Assembly (NCBI RefSeq): GCF_030323865.1
Contig: NZ_CP066362.1
Span: 3,224,001 to 3,288,000 of the forward strand
Direction: 5' to 3'
Origin: Pseudarthrobacter defluvii
Lineage (GTDB): Bacteria; Actinomycetota; Actinomycetes; Actinomycetales; Micrococcaceae
Length of the DNA: 64,000 nucleotides
Position 1 is the stretch's first letter. The number at the start of each line of letters is the position of its first letter. Below, one piece after another: positions 7,027-16,005 of this stretch. Made by a program: the position numbers and the translations under genes. The notes below the pieces were generated by a model. The model saw nothing but the letters and a program-made list of their open reading frames with translations, had not been told where the DNA came from and made no database searches.

Positions 7027-7857
7027 ATGGCAACATGGCTCATCACAGGCTGCTCCACCGGACTTGGCCGCGCACTCGCCGAAGCCGTGCTCGCGTCCGG
7101 GCACAACGCCGTCGTCACCGCCCGGAACGTCGACGCGGTCCAGGACATCACCGCCGGCTTCCCGGACACCGCGCTCCCCCTGGCCCTCGACGTCACGGAC
7201 AAGGCGCAGATCGCCGCCGCGGTGAAGCAGGCGGAGGAGAAGTTCGGCAGCATCGACGTGCTGGTAAACAACGCCGGCTACGGCTACCGGGCCGCCGTTG
7301 AGGAAGCGGACGACGGCGACATCCGGCGTTTGTTCGACACGAACTTTTTCGGCGCGGTGGACATGGTCAAGGCGGTTTTGCCGGGCATGCGCACCAACAA
7401 GGCCGGCTCCATCCTGAACATCTCCTCCATCGGCGCCCGAATCACGCCGCCCGGCTCCGGCTACTACGCAGCCACCAAGGCCGCACTGGAGGGCATGTCC
7501 GGATCGCTGCGCCAGGAGTTGAAGCCGCTGGGCATCAACGTCACCGCCATCGAGCCCGGCGGCTTCCGCACCGACTTCGCCGGCCGCTCACTCACGCAGT
7601 CCGCTTCGGCGATCGATGACTACGCTGACACCGCCGGCAAGCGCCGCAAGGAACACGACACGGCGCACGGCACCCAGCCCGGCGACCCGGACAAGGCAGC
7701 CAGGGCGATCATCGCCGTCGTCGAATCCCCCAACCCGCCGGGACTGCTGGTCCTGGGCACGGACGCGTTCGGCGCTTTCGGCAAGGTGGCGGAGGCCCAG
7801 CGGGCCGAGCTGAACCAGTGGCAGGAGCTGAGCACCGGCACCGACATCACGGACTGA
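7027..7857 (+). CDS. Short-chain dehydrogenase/reductase
   Basis: This 276-residue classical SDR has the cofactor motif TGCSTGLG (8-14), the NNAG motif at 81-84, and the catalytic residues S134, Y147 and K151 in YAATK. The TxxxTxG-type start TGCSTGLGRALAE and PGGFRTDF after the active site are common in oxidoreductases found beside MmyB-type regulators. The cofactor is likely NADP(H), judging by R33 in TARN. GAAAGGAAATAA precedes the ATG. It is the last gene of the AKR-AKR-SDR operon and is followed by a strong hairpin shared with the convergent gene. Confidence 0.92.
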   Translation: MATWLITGCSTGLGRALAEAVLASGHNAVVTARNVDAVQDITAGFPDTALPLALDVTDKAQIAAAVKQAEEKFGSIDVLVNNAGYGYRAAVEEADDGDIRRLFDTNFFGAVDMVKAVLPGMRTNKAGSILNISSIGARITPPGSGYYAATKAALEGMSGSLRQELKPLGINVTAIEPGGFRTDFAGRSLTQSASAIDDYADTAGKRRKEHDTAHGTQPGDPDKAARAIIAVVESPNPPGLLVLGTDAFGAFGKVAEAQRAELNQWQELSTGTDITD

Positions 7858-7869
7858 CCGTTTGTGCGA

Positions 7870-7912
7870 CACAAGAGCGGGCTCGGCGATTTCCGCCCAG
7901 CCCGCTCTTGTG
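7870..7912. terminator. Bidirectional terminator hairpin
   Basis: A perfect 14-bp stem (CACAAGAGCGGGCT at 7870-7883 with its complement at 7899-7912) lies between the stop codons of convergent genes ending at 7857 (+) and 7954 (-). It can serve both directions. Confidence 0.8.
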
Positions 7913-7953
7913 GATGTCAGCGGCTGGCGCCCGACGTCCCGGTCAACGCCTTA

Positions 7954-10854
7954 TCAGTCGTCCTCGTGGTTGGTTGAACCGGCGGGGATACCGGGCACCT
8001 CGTCAGGACCGTAGATCTTCTCGTCGCCCGGGTAGGGGCTCTCCCATTTGTGGGTTTGGTACCAGGTCCAGCGGTTGAACAGGTTGGGGTCCGCGAAGTC
8101 TTCCTTCGCGCCGTTGCCTGTCAGGTGCTGCTTCTCGGACCAGTCGTCCCACTTTTCCGCGGTTTCCTTCATCGGGGCAGGGACAGCGGTGGCTTTGGCT
8201 GCTGCGTCATTGACTGCTGCGGCCGCAGCTCCGGTCTGGCCCAGGGCGTCCGGGCCGCAGGCGGGGGCGGTCTTGACGCCCTCGGTGAGCGGCACCTGGT
8301 TCGGGACCGCGCTGTACGGGGTGAAGTCAGCCTTGTTGGTGAATGCGTCGAACATCGGGGTGGCCGCCGCCACCTTCTGGTTCAGCGGCTGTGCACCGAG
8401 GATCTGCTCGATGGTACGGACCATGTTGATCTGGGAGTAGAACGTGCTGACCGTCTTACCGTGCACCGCGTACGGGCTGATGACCTGGACGGGGGCGCGG
8501 TGGCCGTCGATGTGGTCGGTGCCGTTCTGGCTGTCGTCCTCGGCAATGAAGATTGCGGAGTCCTTCCAGTATTCGGAGTGCGAGATCTCATCGACGATCT
8601 TGCCCACGGCCAGGTCGTTGTCGGCAACCTGGGCCTCGGGGTCGGCGGTGCCGCCGGTGTGGTCACTGGAGAGCCACGTCATTTGGAAGTTCTTCGGGCC
8701 GTTCTTCTCAAAGTCCTGCTTCCAGGTCTCGTAGCGGTAGATGTCAGGTACCGCGGTGTCGAACGGGGCCGCGTTCGGGTCCGTAATCTCATTGAGGGAC
8801 GGGATGGCGGAGCTGGCGTGCATCTGCAGGGCCGGGGTGAAGAGCTGGGCCGGGTCACCCCCGGCCATGGTGCCCGTGGCCGCGCAGTAGTACTGCTGCC
8901 AGGTGGCCCCTGCAGGCTTGCCTTCCTCGGAGTCGAACTCGCCATAGTTCCTGGCGGTGTTGCCCGCGTCCTTGATCGCGGTCCACAGGAAGCCGGAACG
9001 CTGGTGGCCCAGGACATCGTCCTCGGTATCGTAGGAGCGCTTGTACTCCCCGGCGCTGGTCTCGGTGTAGGCCGGGTTATCGCCCTGCATCATCCAGTTG
9101 TGGCCCTCGGCCGAGTTGGTGCCAATGTCGTACGTGTTGTCATAAAGGCCGAACTGGCTTGCCAGCGCGTGCTGGTTGGGCGTGACCTTCGCGCCGAACT
9201 GGGCAAGCGATGCGTCGCCGTTGCCCTGCTTCATGTCGCCGTACACCTGGTCGTAGGTGCGGTTTTCCTTCACGATCAGGAACACGTGCTTGATGCTCGA
9301 CGGCTCCCCAATCCGTTTGGGCACGGCGACCGCCGGGATCTTGGCGGCCTCAGCAGCCGTCGCTTCCTTGACCGAGCTGCCATCCCAGCCGTTCTGCTCG
9401 AACACAGTCTCGGTGTACTGCTGGATCTGCTCATCGCTGGGGAGGGTGAATTTGGTGAGCGAGGCCGTGGTGGAGTGCGTGCCGTGACCGGTCGCAGCCG
9501 TAGTGTTCGGACCCTCGTTGATGGTCACTTCCGGGCCCCGCGCATCGATGCCGCGGATATTGGTGACCACAATCTGGCCGTTCACCGCGGTGACGCTGCC
9601 AGGGTAGTAGTCCGTCGGTAGCAGGCCAATGTAGCTGGCAGGGTCCTTCGGGTCCTGCTTGTTGACCTTGTAGACCGCGATCGCGTTGGCGCGGCCGAGC
9701 GAGACCAGGAGATGGTCGCCCTGCATGCTGATGCCGGTGGGTTCGTAGCCCACCTGAGACGAGGCCCAGGGCTGGGTGGCGATGGTTTGGAGGACCTTGT
9801 TGCTGGCAGTGTCCACGACGGAGACGGTGTCGCTGTTGGTGTTCGCCACATACAGGGTGGCCCCGTCCAGGAACATCGCGGTCGGGTGCAGCTGGACGTC
9901 GAGGGAGGAAACCGGCGCAGCGGCGTTGGCGGTGTCGATGATGCTAAGGGTGCCGGTCGTGGAGGTGCCGAGGTTGGTATCGGCCGGGACGTCGGTGCCG
10001 TAGGAGTTCATGGTCGGCTCACCCGGGAGTGCCTGGCGGCCCCCTTCGTTTGAGACGTAAAGGCGGGTGCCGACGAACTTCAGCTGGCGCGGGGCAATAC
10101 CGGTGCCGAAGGTCTGCTTGATGGTTCCGGCGGCCGGGTCGATCGCGACGACCGCGTTCTGGCCGTTCACGGCCGCGTACAGGGTCGAGCCGTCGGGGGA
10201 GAACGCCATGCCGGCCGTCAGGGCCTGCTTGTCGCCCACGGTCGGAATGCTGATCTTCGTCCCGGCACCGAGTGAGCCGTCCGGATTGAAGGGGTAGCGG
10301 ACAATGCCGGTTGCGACGGGCTCAAAGAGGAACTTGCCGTCGGGCGAGAAGACCGGGCCGTCCTGGCCCACCGATCCGTCCGTGATGTGCTGGTATGCCA
10401 TGTTCGCGTAGCCTGCATTGCCTGCCGCGGCTGCAAAAGCTGTGGCCGCCTGGGTGCCGGCCGCGGCGACGGGCTTGTAGGTGGTGAGGTCAAAGACCTG
10501 GAGGTCAACCGAGCGGTCCGCGCTGGTGCCAACCAGGTATCGGCCATCGGGGCTGACGGTCGACCCCATGATTTTGCCGAAAGGGGTCATCAGGCGGTCC
10601 CCGATGGGTTTGATCACCTGGTTCGAGGCGACCTGCTCCCCCTTGTCGGTCTGGGAACCGACCTGCTGCTGGCCGAAAGGAAGCGTTGAGGCGGTCGCGA
10701 TGCCAGCGCCGCCGAGAACGGCGAGAGTGCAGCTCGCGGCCACAATTGCCAGCGGCTTGTGGCCGCGCACGAAGGCGGACACATTTCCCAGCCGCGAGGT
10801 GCTTTCCTGGTTTTCGGCGACTGATTTACGGACGGTTTTTGAGGGTGTTTTCAC
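7954..10854 (-). CDS. Secreted beta-propeller/phosphoesterase fusion (YncE-type plus acid phosphatase-like)
   Basis: This 966-residue exported or membrane-anchored protein has a single hydrophobic segment at about 34-56 after a basic N-terminus. Residues about 85-440 carry YVTN/YncE-type propeller repeats (SPDGRYLVGTS, FSPDGSTLYAAV, GATLYVANTNSDTVSVVD). From about 521 the phosphoesterase domain begins with IKHVFLIVKENRTYDQVYGD; N531-R-T is the catalytic-metal region. It continues with the GHNW and DDSQNG-x-DHIDGHR segments, the latter binding the second metal. Such proteins hydrolyse phosphate esters outside the cell, and the propeller may bind substrate or cell wall. It stands alone, with tandem repeats in the divergent gap upstream. 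Confidence 0.9.
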   Translation of the reverse strand: MKTPSKTVRKSVAENQESTSRLGNVSAFVRGHKPLAIVAASCTLAVLGGAGIATASTLPFGQQQVGSQTDKGEQVASNQVIKPIGDRLMTPFGKIMGSTVSPDGRYLVGTSADRSVDLQVFDLTTYKPVAAAGTQAATAFAAAAGNAGYANMAYQHITDGSVGQDGPVFSPDGKFLFEPVATGIVRYPFNPDGSLGAGTKISIPTVGDKQALTAGMAFSPDGSTLYAAVNGQNAVVAIDPAAGTIKQTFGTGIAPRQLKFVGTRLYVSNEGGRQALPGEPTMNSYGTDVPADTNLGTSTTGTLSIIDTANAAAPVSSLDVQLHPTAMFLDGATLYVANTNSDTVSVVDTASNKVLQTIATQPWASSQVGYEPTGISMQGDHLLVSLGRANAIAVYKVNKQDPKDPASYIGLLPTDYYPGSVTAVNGQIVVTNIRGIDARGPEVTINEGPNTTAATGHGTHSTTASLTKFTLPSDEQIQQYTETVFEQNGWDGSSVKEATAAEAAKIPAVAVPKRIGEPSSIKHVFLIVKENRTYDQVYGDMKQGNGDASLAQFGAKVTPNQHALASQFGLYDNTYDIGTNSAEGHNWMMQGDNPAYTETSAGEYKRSYDTEDDVLGHQRSGFLWTAIKDAGNTARNYGEFDSEEGKPAGATWQQYYCAATGTMAGGDPAQLFTPALQMHASSAIPSLNEITDPNAAPFDTAVPDIYRYETWKQDFEKNGPKNFQMTWLSSDHTGGTADPEAQVADNDLAVGKIVDEISHSEYWKDSAIFIAEDDSQNGTDHIDGHRAPVQVISPYAVHGKTVSTFYSQINMVRTIEQILGAQPLNQKVAAATPMFDAFTNKADFTPYSAVPNQVPLTEGVKTAPACGPDALGQTGAAAAAVNDAAAKATAVPAPMKETAEKWDDWSEKQHLTGNGAKEDFADPNLFNRWTWYQTHKWESPYPGDEKIYGPDEVPGIPAGSTNHEDD

Positions 10855-10899
10855 ACCAGAAAACTTAGGGACCCGAGCTTAAATGCACGTGACGAAATT

Positions 10900-10941
10900 G
10901 GTTATTTCGGGCAACCATTTGGTTATCCCGGGCAACCATTG
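10900..10941. repeat. Tandem 21-bp palindromic repeats in divergent promoter region
   Basis: Two head-to-tail 21-base units (10900-10920 and 10921-10941) differ at only three or four positions. Each contains GGTTAT, CGGG and CAACC, so each is itself a GGTT...AACC inverted repeat. They lie between the phosphoesterase gene (minus, start 10854) and the glycosidase-like gene (plus, start 11042). This is the classic layout of an operator for a dimeric regulator. The regulator is unknown. Confidence 0.6.
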
Positions 10942-11041
10942 ACCGCCACATGCAACGTGGGATGAACAGTTCCCGAAGGCGGGCTGAACAACGGCGTGTG
11001 GGTGCCCCCGCCGGCTCCGCACCGCCCTAGCGTGGGTAACC

Positions 11042-12712
11042 ATGATCAACCCCAATCATCGTCACCATCGCGCGGTTATCACCGCGCTGGCGGTATCCCT
11101 CCCTGTTGCCTTCCTGGCCCCGGCCGGCGCCTCCACGGCGGCACCCACCGCTCCTGTCGCGGACCAGCAGGCTGCCGCACCATCGCAGTCCGCCCATCTC
11201 GACCTCGGCGCAGCAGACCAGCCCGAGACCCGCACCGTGACCACCCTGGCCCCTGGCCTGACCCGGACCGCCATCAGCCGGGGCACTCCCAACCAGGACT
11301 TCTTCTGGACCGCCGAAGTGGCCGTCCCGTCCACATCGCCGGACCCGGATGCTCCTGCGTCCGCCCTCTCCAGCCAGGCGCAGGCCCAACTGGTTGCCGA
11401 CAAGCTCACCGCGGCCGGCGTTCCTGCACGGGTGGAGCACGTCCAGTCACCCCAGCTGGCCGACGCCGGCGGCGACCTCGGCTACCGGGTACGGGCCGGG
11501 AACTTCTCCACCAAGGCCGACGGAACCACCACTGTGGACCGGATCAAGGCGGCGGGCTACAAGTCCTCCGTGATCTACACCGGCTGGGACGGTGACGCCG
11601 GCTCCAGCGAGGATGACCGCGGCCCCTGGAACCTGCAGGTGCTCACCATCGATCCGAAGGAATTCCGGGGCAACCTGACCTCCTCGTTCGGCCCGAACCT
11701 CGAGGACCGCGAAACCACCAGCTCACTCGCTGCCGCCGCAGGTGCCCTGGCCGCGACGAACGGCGGCTACTTTGTCATGGACCCCGCCGCCGGCGCGCCG
11801 GGCGACCCTGCCGGCGCCGCAGTCCACGACGGCAAGGTCCTCAGCGAACCCGTGGGCGACCGGCCCTCCCTGGTCATCGATAAAAACAAGACGTCCGTCC
11901 AGCGCCTGCACTGGCACGGCACGGTCACCGGCGCGGGCCAGGCGGGAGAGCTTCCCCTGGACGGAATCAACCGGGTCCCCGGGCTCATCCGCAACTGCGG
12001 CGGCACCGACGACACCCCCACCAACCTGCCGCTGCACGACTTCACCTGCACGGACGCGGACGAAATCATCGCCTTCACCCCCGAATACGGCCCCACCACG
12101 CCGTCCGGGCCGGGACTCGAAGTCCTCCTGGACGCCCAGGGCACTGTCACCGCGGTCAACCATACCCGCGGCGCCACCGTCCCGGCCGGCGGCCAAACCC
12201 TCCAGGCGATTGGAGCGGATGCGGATAAGCTCGCCGCCCTGGCTGCCCCGGGTGCCAAGCTGAAGGTCAACACGGACCTGCTCGACGGGAGCGGCAAGAC
12301 CCTGCAGCCGCATGCCGGCACGGACGTGGTTAACGGCGGACCGACGCTGGTTGAAAACGGCCAGCTGAACGTCACCGCGAAGCGCGACGGCATGGCCCGC
12401 ACCAACGACAGCAACAGCTTCTTTTACGGCTGGGTCCACAAGCGCAACCCCCGCACGATCGCCGGTGTGGACGCGCAGGGCCGGACCCTGATCGTCACTG
12501 CAGACGGCCGCCAGACCACGTCGCTGGGCCTGAGCATCAAGGAAGCCGCCGACGTTGCCCGTTCCCTGGGAATGGTCAACGCCATCAATCTCGACGGCGG
12601 CGGGTCAACCACCATGGCCCAGGGCGGCCAGGTTGTGAACTCGCCGTCCGACGCCACCGGAGAGCGCCCCGTCGGCGACGCCCTCCTCGTTCTCCCTGGC
12701 CGCAAGCCCTGA
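11042..12712 (+). CDS. Secreted phosphodiester glycosidase family protein (NAGPA domain)
   Basis: This 556-residue protein has a signal peptide: a basic N-terminus (NPNHRHHR) and a hydrophobic core to about residue 30 ending APAGAST. The C-terminal half holds the phosphodiester alpha-GlcNAcase-like domain. GGYF at about 240, then near the end FFYGWVHKRNPRTIAGVD and NLDGGGSTTMA are its hallmark segments. It is predicted to cleave sugar-phosphodiester linkages, for example on wall polymers, outside the cell. Its start has only a weak GTGGG-type ribosome binding site. It shares a divergent promoter region, including tandem 21-bp repeats, with the secreted phosphoesterase at 7954-10854, suggesting joint control of extracellular phosphate release. 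Confidence 0.85.
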   Translation: MINPNHRHHRAVITALAVSLPVAFLAPAGASTAAPTAPVADQQAAAPSQSAHLDLGAADQPETRTVTTLAPGLTRTAISRGTPNQDFFWTAEVAVPSTSPDPDAPASALSSQAQAQLVADKLTAAGVPARVEHVQSPQLADAGGDLGYRVRAGNFSTKADGTTTVDRIKAAGYKSSVIYTGWDGDAGSSEDDRGPWNLQVLTIDPKEFRGNLTSSFGPNLEDRETTSSLAAAAGALAATNGGYFVMDPAAGAPGDPAGAAVHDGKVLSEPVGDRPSLVIDKNKTSVQRLHWHGTVTGAGQAGELPLDGINRVPGLIRNCGGTDDTPTNLPLHDFTCTDADEIIAFTPEYGPTTPSGPGLEVLLDAQGTVTAVNHTRGATVPAGGQTLQAIGADADKLAALAAPGAKLKVNTDLLDGSGKTLQPHAGTDVVNGGPTLVENGQLNVTAKRDGMARTNDSNSFFYGWVHKRNPRTIAGVDAQGRTLIVTADGRQTTSLGLSIKEAADVARSLGMVNAINLDGGGSTTMAQGGQVVNSPSDATGERPVGDALLVLPGRKP

Positions 12713-12771
12713 GCGGGCACAGACTTTAGCCAGCAAAGCCGCATCCAAGTACTGACAGGCACCACGAGAAG

Positions 12772-12803
12772 GGCGCGCCCAGCGAACAGGGGCGCGCCTT
12801 TTT
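12772..12803 (+). terminator. Rho-independent terminator
   Basis: A 9-bp stem (GGCGCGCCC at 12772-12780, complement at 12790-12798) is followed directly by TTTTT at 12799-12803, 59 bases after the glycosidase-like gene. Confidence 0.85.
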
Positions 12804-12873
12804 CGCGTTTCCGCGTCCGGGCGTTGCGGAGTTGCGCCCGGAACTTCCAACGGCACGGTCGTAGGCTTTCGCC

Positions 12874-13050
12874 ATGCACCCCTTGGCTGCGATCGTCCTG
12901 GTGATCCTCACCGGGCTTGCCTGGCTGGGCACCACCATCACTTTGCTGGTGTCCCTGGCGAAGGCCCGACGGCAACCGGCTGTCGCCGACGACAGAGTCC
13001 AGGGTCCGCAGGGCGGCCCCCAGGATGAGGCAGCGCGGATCCCGCTGTGA
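12874..13050 (+). CDS. Small single-pass membrane protein (58 aa)
   Basis: ATG 12874 to TGA 13048-13050 encodes 58 residues: MHPLAAIVLVILTGLAWLG and on, one hydrophobic segment at about 4-28, then a polar tail with many Arg, Gln, Asp and Gly. It lies after the terminator of the glycosidase-like gene and before a convergent DUF4259 gene, in space not covered by any other gene. The ribosome binding site is weak. No family is recognised. It is probably a genuine small membrane protein, but a chance open frame is possible. Confidence 0.45.
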   Translation: MHPLAAIVLVILTGLAWLGTTITLLVSLAKARRQPAVADDRVQGPQGGPQDEAARIPL

Positions 13051-13071
13051 CCTGCCAGCATCTGGCCGGGC

Positions 13072-13470
13072 CTACCGCAGGGCGCTTCGCAGCCGCTCCA
13101 TGAGGTCCTCGAGCGATTCGCGCCATTTGGGTTCGTCGGCGTCCTCCCACAGCTCTGCCAGTTCGGACCTCTCCCCCGCGACCCGTTCGACAGCCTCGAG
13201 AGCCATCTCCACGTCCTCGGCGGTGATTGCGGCCGCGTGGGCGGTCACCCAGTCAGTGACGTTCTCCGGCAGTTCCCCCAACGGGTTGCCCTGGCTGGCC
13301 GAAGTGACCTCGGCGGCCGCCAGCGCCACCGCCCCGTCCGGCGCTTCGACGTACCTGTCACCCGCCCTCGACAGCGCCTGGCGTACCACCTCCGCTCCGC
13401 CGCCGTCGAGCTCGTCGAGCCAGTCCAGCGCGTCGTCGTTTTCAAACGGCAAGTAGCCCCATGCGCCCAT
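13072..13470 (-). CDS. DUF4259 domain-containing protein
   Basis: This 132-residue soluble protein begins MGAWGYLPFENDDALDWLDEL, the signature opening of DUF4259. ATG 13470 is chosen over a TTG one codon upstream because GGAAGGGG lies at the right distance. The rest is helical and acidic, with RALS-x-AGDRYVEAP and AHAAAITAEDVEMALEAVERV. The function of the family is unknown; it is common in actinobacteria, often as a lone gene, as here. It converges on the small gene ending at 13050. Confidence 0.85.
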   Translation of the reverse strand: MGAWGYLPFENDDALDWLDELDGGGAEVVRQALSRAGDRYVEAPDGAVALAAAEVTSASQGNPLGELPENVTDWVTAHAAAITAEDVEMALEAVERVAGERSELAELWEDADEPKWRESLEDLMERLRSALR

Positions 13471-13671
13471 CAATCGCCCCTTCCGGTATTCCGGTCATGC
13501 ACCGGCACTGATATGCCTGACCGTAGTCATCGATCATTCCTGAAGGGACACCTCAGCGGTCAAATGCCCGGGGCCGTTCAGGCCCAAATTCGAGTAGTAA
13601 ATACTCATGACACGGCTCCTGCCCGGTGCCAGAGTGGTTTAACGCTTCATCACGTCATAAGGGGAAACACC

Positions 13672-14106
13672 ATGGCAGCAAAGAGGCGTCGCTCGGGCAG
13701 CAAGGGTGGCGGCACGATCGGGTGTGCCCCCTTCCTGGTCCTGATCGTCATAGCCCTCATCATCAAATTCTGGTGGGTCATTCTCATCAGCCTTGGCCTG
13801 GTCGCAGTGACGGCGGTGCTGGTCCGCACTGCGAAGGCCCCGGCACGCCCGGCCCCGATCCCCCCGCCCCGGCCGCAGCCCGTCGTGGCCCCGCCCCGCC
13901 CGGTTGTTGGCGGCGACGACCTCACAGCCCACATGCGGAACCAAAAACGGGCCGGACGCGAACGGGACCTGCAGGAATGGGACTACGAGTGGATCCGGTT
14001 GGCCCATCCGGGGAAGAGCCTCCGCGAAGTCAATGAGATCGCGAACGCCCATTTTGCCCGCGGCCGTTCCATCGGCATCAACTGGGGCGACCCTTCGGTT
14101 TCATAA
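13672..14106 (+). CDS. Membrane protein with cytoplasmic tail, unknown function
   Basis: This 144-residue protein starts at ATG 13672, preceded by AAGGGGAAACACC. A very basic N-terminus (MAAKRRRSGSKGG) leads into two hydrophobic stretches (about 18-33 and 34-52), a Pro-rich linker and a polar C-terminal domain (about 85-144: DLQEWDYEWIRLAHPGKS, then REVNEIANAHFARG). The tail looks folded and soluble. No family is recognised. The preceding gap 13471-13671 contains no other gene. Two hairpins follow the stop codon. Confidence 0.6.
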   Translation: MAAKRRRSGSKGGGTIGCAPFLVLIVIALIIKFWWVILISLGLVAVTAVLVRTAKAPARPAPIPPPRPQPVVAPPRPVVGGDDLTAHMRNQKRAGRERDLQEWDYEWIRLAHPGKSLREVNEIANAHFARGRSIGINWGDPSVS

Positions 14107-14183
14107 GTGGACGCCACTTATCCCCGTTTCCCGGACAAATCCCCGGTCCACGCGTGGGGGAATAGTCCGCGAGGCGGGGATTT
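14103..14183. terminator. Terminator region between convergent genes
   Basis: Two hairpins lie between the convergent genes ending at 14106 and 14217. The first is an 8-bp stem, ATAAGTGG (14103-14110) and CCACTTAT (14114-14121), overlapping the stop codon. The second is a 9-bp stem, AAATCCCCG (14137-14145) and CGGGGATTT (14175-14183), ending in T's for the plus strand and usable in both directions. Confidence 0.6.
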
Positions 14184-14216
14184 TCCGTTTGAACTGCCTC
14201 AGGACACAGGCCGCAC

Positions 14217-15581
14217 CTACCCCGAGATGGTTTCGCTGCTGCGGCCGTGCTGGAGGCCCGTGGCGAACCCGATGGTTACGGGCACAGGCGCCGGAGCCGT
14301 GCAGCAGCCATCCCCGGCATCGTCTAAGTCGTTGGGAACGCTGGTGGAGCACACACCGGTTTCCGGCAGTTCAAGTTCCACGGCGTCCGCGGCCTCGGTG
14401 TCTCCGGCGAGGGCTGCGGCGATGGAGCGGACCTGCTCATACCCGGTGGCCATGAGGAACGTGGGCGCACGCCCGTAGGACTTCATGCCCGCAAGGTAAA
14501 AATCCTTTTCCGGTTGCTCAAGGATCCGGGCGCCGTGCGCGGGAACCGTGCCGCAGCTGTGGAAGTCCGGATCGATCAGCGGGCCAAGGGCCTTGGGGGC
14601 ATCAACCGCCGGGTCCAGGTCCAGCCGGAGCTCAGACAACATGGCCAGGTCCGGCCGGAACCCGGTGGCGGGAACGACCTGGTCCGCCTCAACGCTGCGG
14701 CCATCGACGGCGTGCACGGCGACGGAGTCACCATGCACGTCGAGGGACGCCGTGTGGAAGTTGGTCAGAAGCTGGACAGACCCGCTTTGGACGGCGGTGC
14801 GGAGCCTGGCGCCGAGCTGGCCGCGGGCTGGCAGTTGGTCGGCGTCGCCGCCTCCGTAGGCCCGGGCCGGGGTGGCGGAGCGGATGGCCCAGAAAACTTC
14901 GGTCCCGGGGTTGGCGCGGGCCACCCGTGCCAGGTCCAGGACCATGTTGGCGGCCGAGTGCCCGGAACCGATGACCAGCGTGCGCCGGCCGGCAAAGCCA
15001 CCGGCGGCAACGTCCGGCAGCGGACCGGTGACCAGCCCGGCGGCACGCGCCTCTGCCTCGCCCGGAACTGCCAGCCCGGATGATCCCAGCGGCGCGGGAG
15101 TGCTCCACGTTCCGGACGTATCAACAACGGCGTGGGCCAGCACCTCGGTGACCTGGCCGCCGTCGTGCTCTATGCGCAGGAGGAACGGCGCCTGGTCTCG
15201 GCCCTGGCTGCGGCCCTTGTCCATGCCCTGCCGGGTGACGGCGACAACGCGGGAGCCGGTCCGGATCCGGTCCTTGAGCTCCGGCGTGGCGGCCAGGGGT
15301 TCCAGATACTCGGAGACGATTTGAGTGCCGTAGGGCAGTGCGGTGGGGCGGGGCGCCTCCCAGCCGTTGCGTTCCAGCAGCCGCACGGAGGCGGGGTCCA
15401 GGTTGTACTTCCAGGTGGAGAACACGCGGACGTGGCCCCATTGCCGGATGGCAGCCCCCACGGCGGGACCGGCCTCGAAGACCAGCGGCTCCAGCCCGCG
15501 TTCCAGCAGGTGCGCGGCCGCGGCCAGGCCGACGGGTCCGGCGCCGATTACGGCGACCGGCAGGGATTCCGACGATGTCAT
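14217..15581 (-). CDS. Flavin-dependent monooxygenase of an arsenic operon (ArsO-like)
   Basis: This 454-residue FAD/NADPH enzyme has the FAD motif GAGPVG (13-18) at the N-terminus, a second Rossmann motif GSGHSA for NADPH near the middle, and the ATGFRPD segment closing the FAD site. The C-terminal tail holds conserved-looking cysteines (GVCSTS and GCC). It is the last gene of the leftward cluster arsR-MIP-arsC and starts 13 bases after arsC. Monooxygenases of this type in ars operons have been called ArsO. The reaction is not settled; oxidation of an arsenic species or repair of thiols are options. Its place in the operon is the main evidence for a role in arsenic resistance. Confidence 0.8.
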   Translation of the reverse strand: MTSSESLPVAVIGAGPVGLAAAAHLLERGLEPLVFEAGPAVGAAIRQWGHVRVFSTWKYNLDPASVRLLERNGWEAPRPTALPYGTQIVSEYLEPLAATPELKDRIRTGSRVVAVTRQGMDKGRSQGRDQAPFLLRIEHDGGQVTEVLAHAVVDTSGTWSTPAPLGSSGLAVPGEAEARAAGLVTGPLPDVAAGGFAGRRTLVIGSGHSAANMVLDLARVARANPGTEVFWAIRSATPARAYGGGDADQLPARGQLGARLRTAVQSGSVQLLTNFHTASLDVHGDSVAVHAVDGRSVEADQVVPATGFRPDLAMLSELRLDLDPAVDAPKALGPLIDPDFHSCGTVPAHGARILEQPEKDFYLAGMKSYGRAPTFLMATGYEQVRSIAAALAGDTEAADAVELELPETGVCSTSVPNDLDDAGDGCCTAPAPVPVTIGFATGLQHGRSSETISG

Positions 15582-15594
15582 GGCGTGCTCCAGT

Positions 15595-16005
15595 TCAGCT
15601 CTGCGCGGGGATCAGGGAGGCGATCAGGGCTTCGACGCGGCCCTTGATCTCGTCTCGGATGGGCCGGACCGAGTCGACGCCCTTGCCGGCTGGGTCCTCC
15701 AGGACCCAGTCCTCGTAGCGCTTGCCCGGGAAGTAGGGGCACTCGTCACCGCAGCCCATGGTGATCACCACGTCGGAGTCCTGCACGGCCTCGGTGGTGA
15801 GGATCTTGGGGATCTCGGCGGACATGTCGATGCCTACCTCGGCCATGGCCTGGACGGCGGCGGGGTTGACGTTCTCCGCCGGCTGGGAGCCGGCGGAGCG
15901 GACCTCGATGGCGCCGTCCGAGAGCGACGTGAGGAACGCGGCGGCCATCTGGGAGCGGCCCGCGTTGTGGACACAGACGAACAGGACGGAGGGCTTGCGG
16001 CTCAT
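15595..16005 (-). CDS. arsC: Arsenate reductase, low-molecular-weight phosphatase type
   Basis: This 136-residue cytoplasmic enzyme reduces arsenate to arsenite. The P-loop CVHNAGR (C11-R17) contains the nucleophilic cysteine; C85 and C89 in MGCGDEC provide the shuttle thiols, and D108 in EDPAGK is the general acid. This is the thioredoxin/mycothiol-coupled family rather than the glutaredoxin type. It overlaps the upstream MIP channel gene by 4 bases (ATGA), so translation is probably coupled. In such operons the channel gives a route for arsenite to leave the cell, replacing the usual ArsB or Acr3 pump. Confidence 0.93.
   Translation of the reverse strand: MSRKPSVLFVCVHNAGRSQMAAAFLTSLSDGAIEVRSAGSQPAENVNPAAVQAMAEVGIDMSAEIPKILTTEAVQDSDVVITMGCGDECPYFPGKRYEDWVLEDPAGKGVDSVRPIRDEIKGRVEALIASLIPAQS

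Noticed and set aside
8050..9621. Long plus-strand open frame opposite the propeller-phosphoesterase gene
   Set aside because: Its Val/Gly/Leu-rich low-complexity product has no motif and is the antisense shadow of a well-supported gene with strong codon bias.
13621..13650. tRNA-Ser-like stretch GCCAGAGTGGTTTAACGC
   Set aside because: It resembles a D-arm, but no anticodon arm, T-arm or acceptor stem follows; the next bases lead into the ribosome binding site of the gene at 13672.
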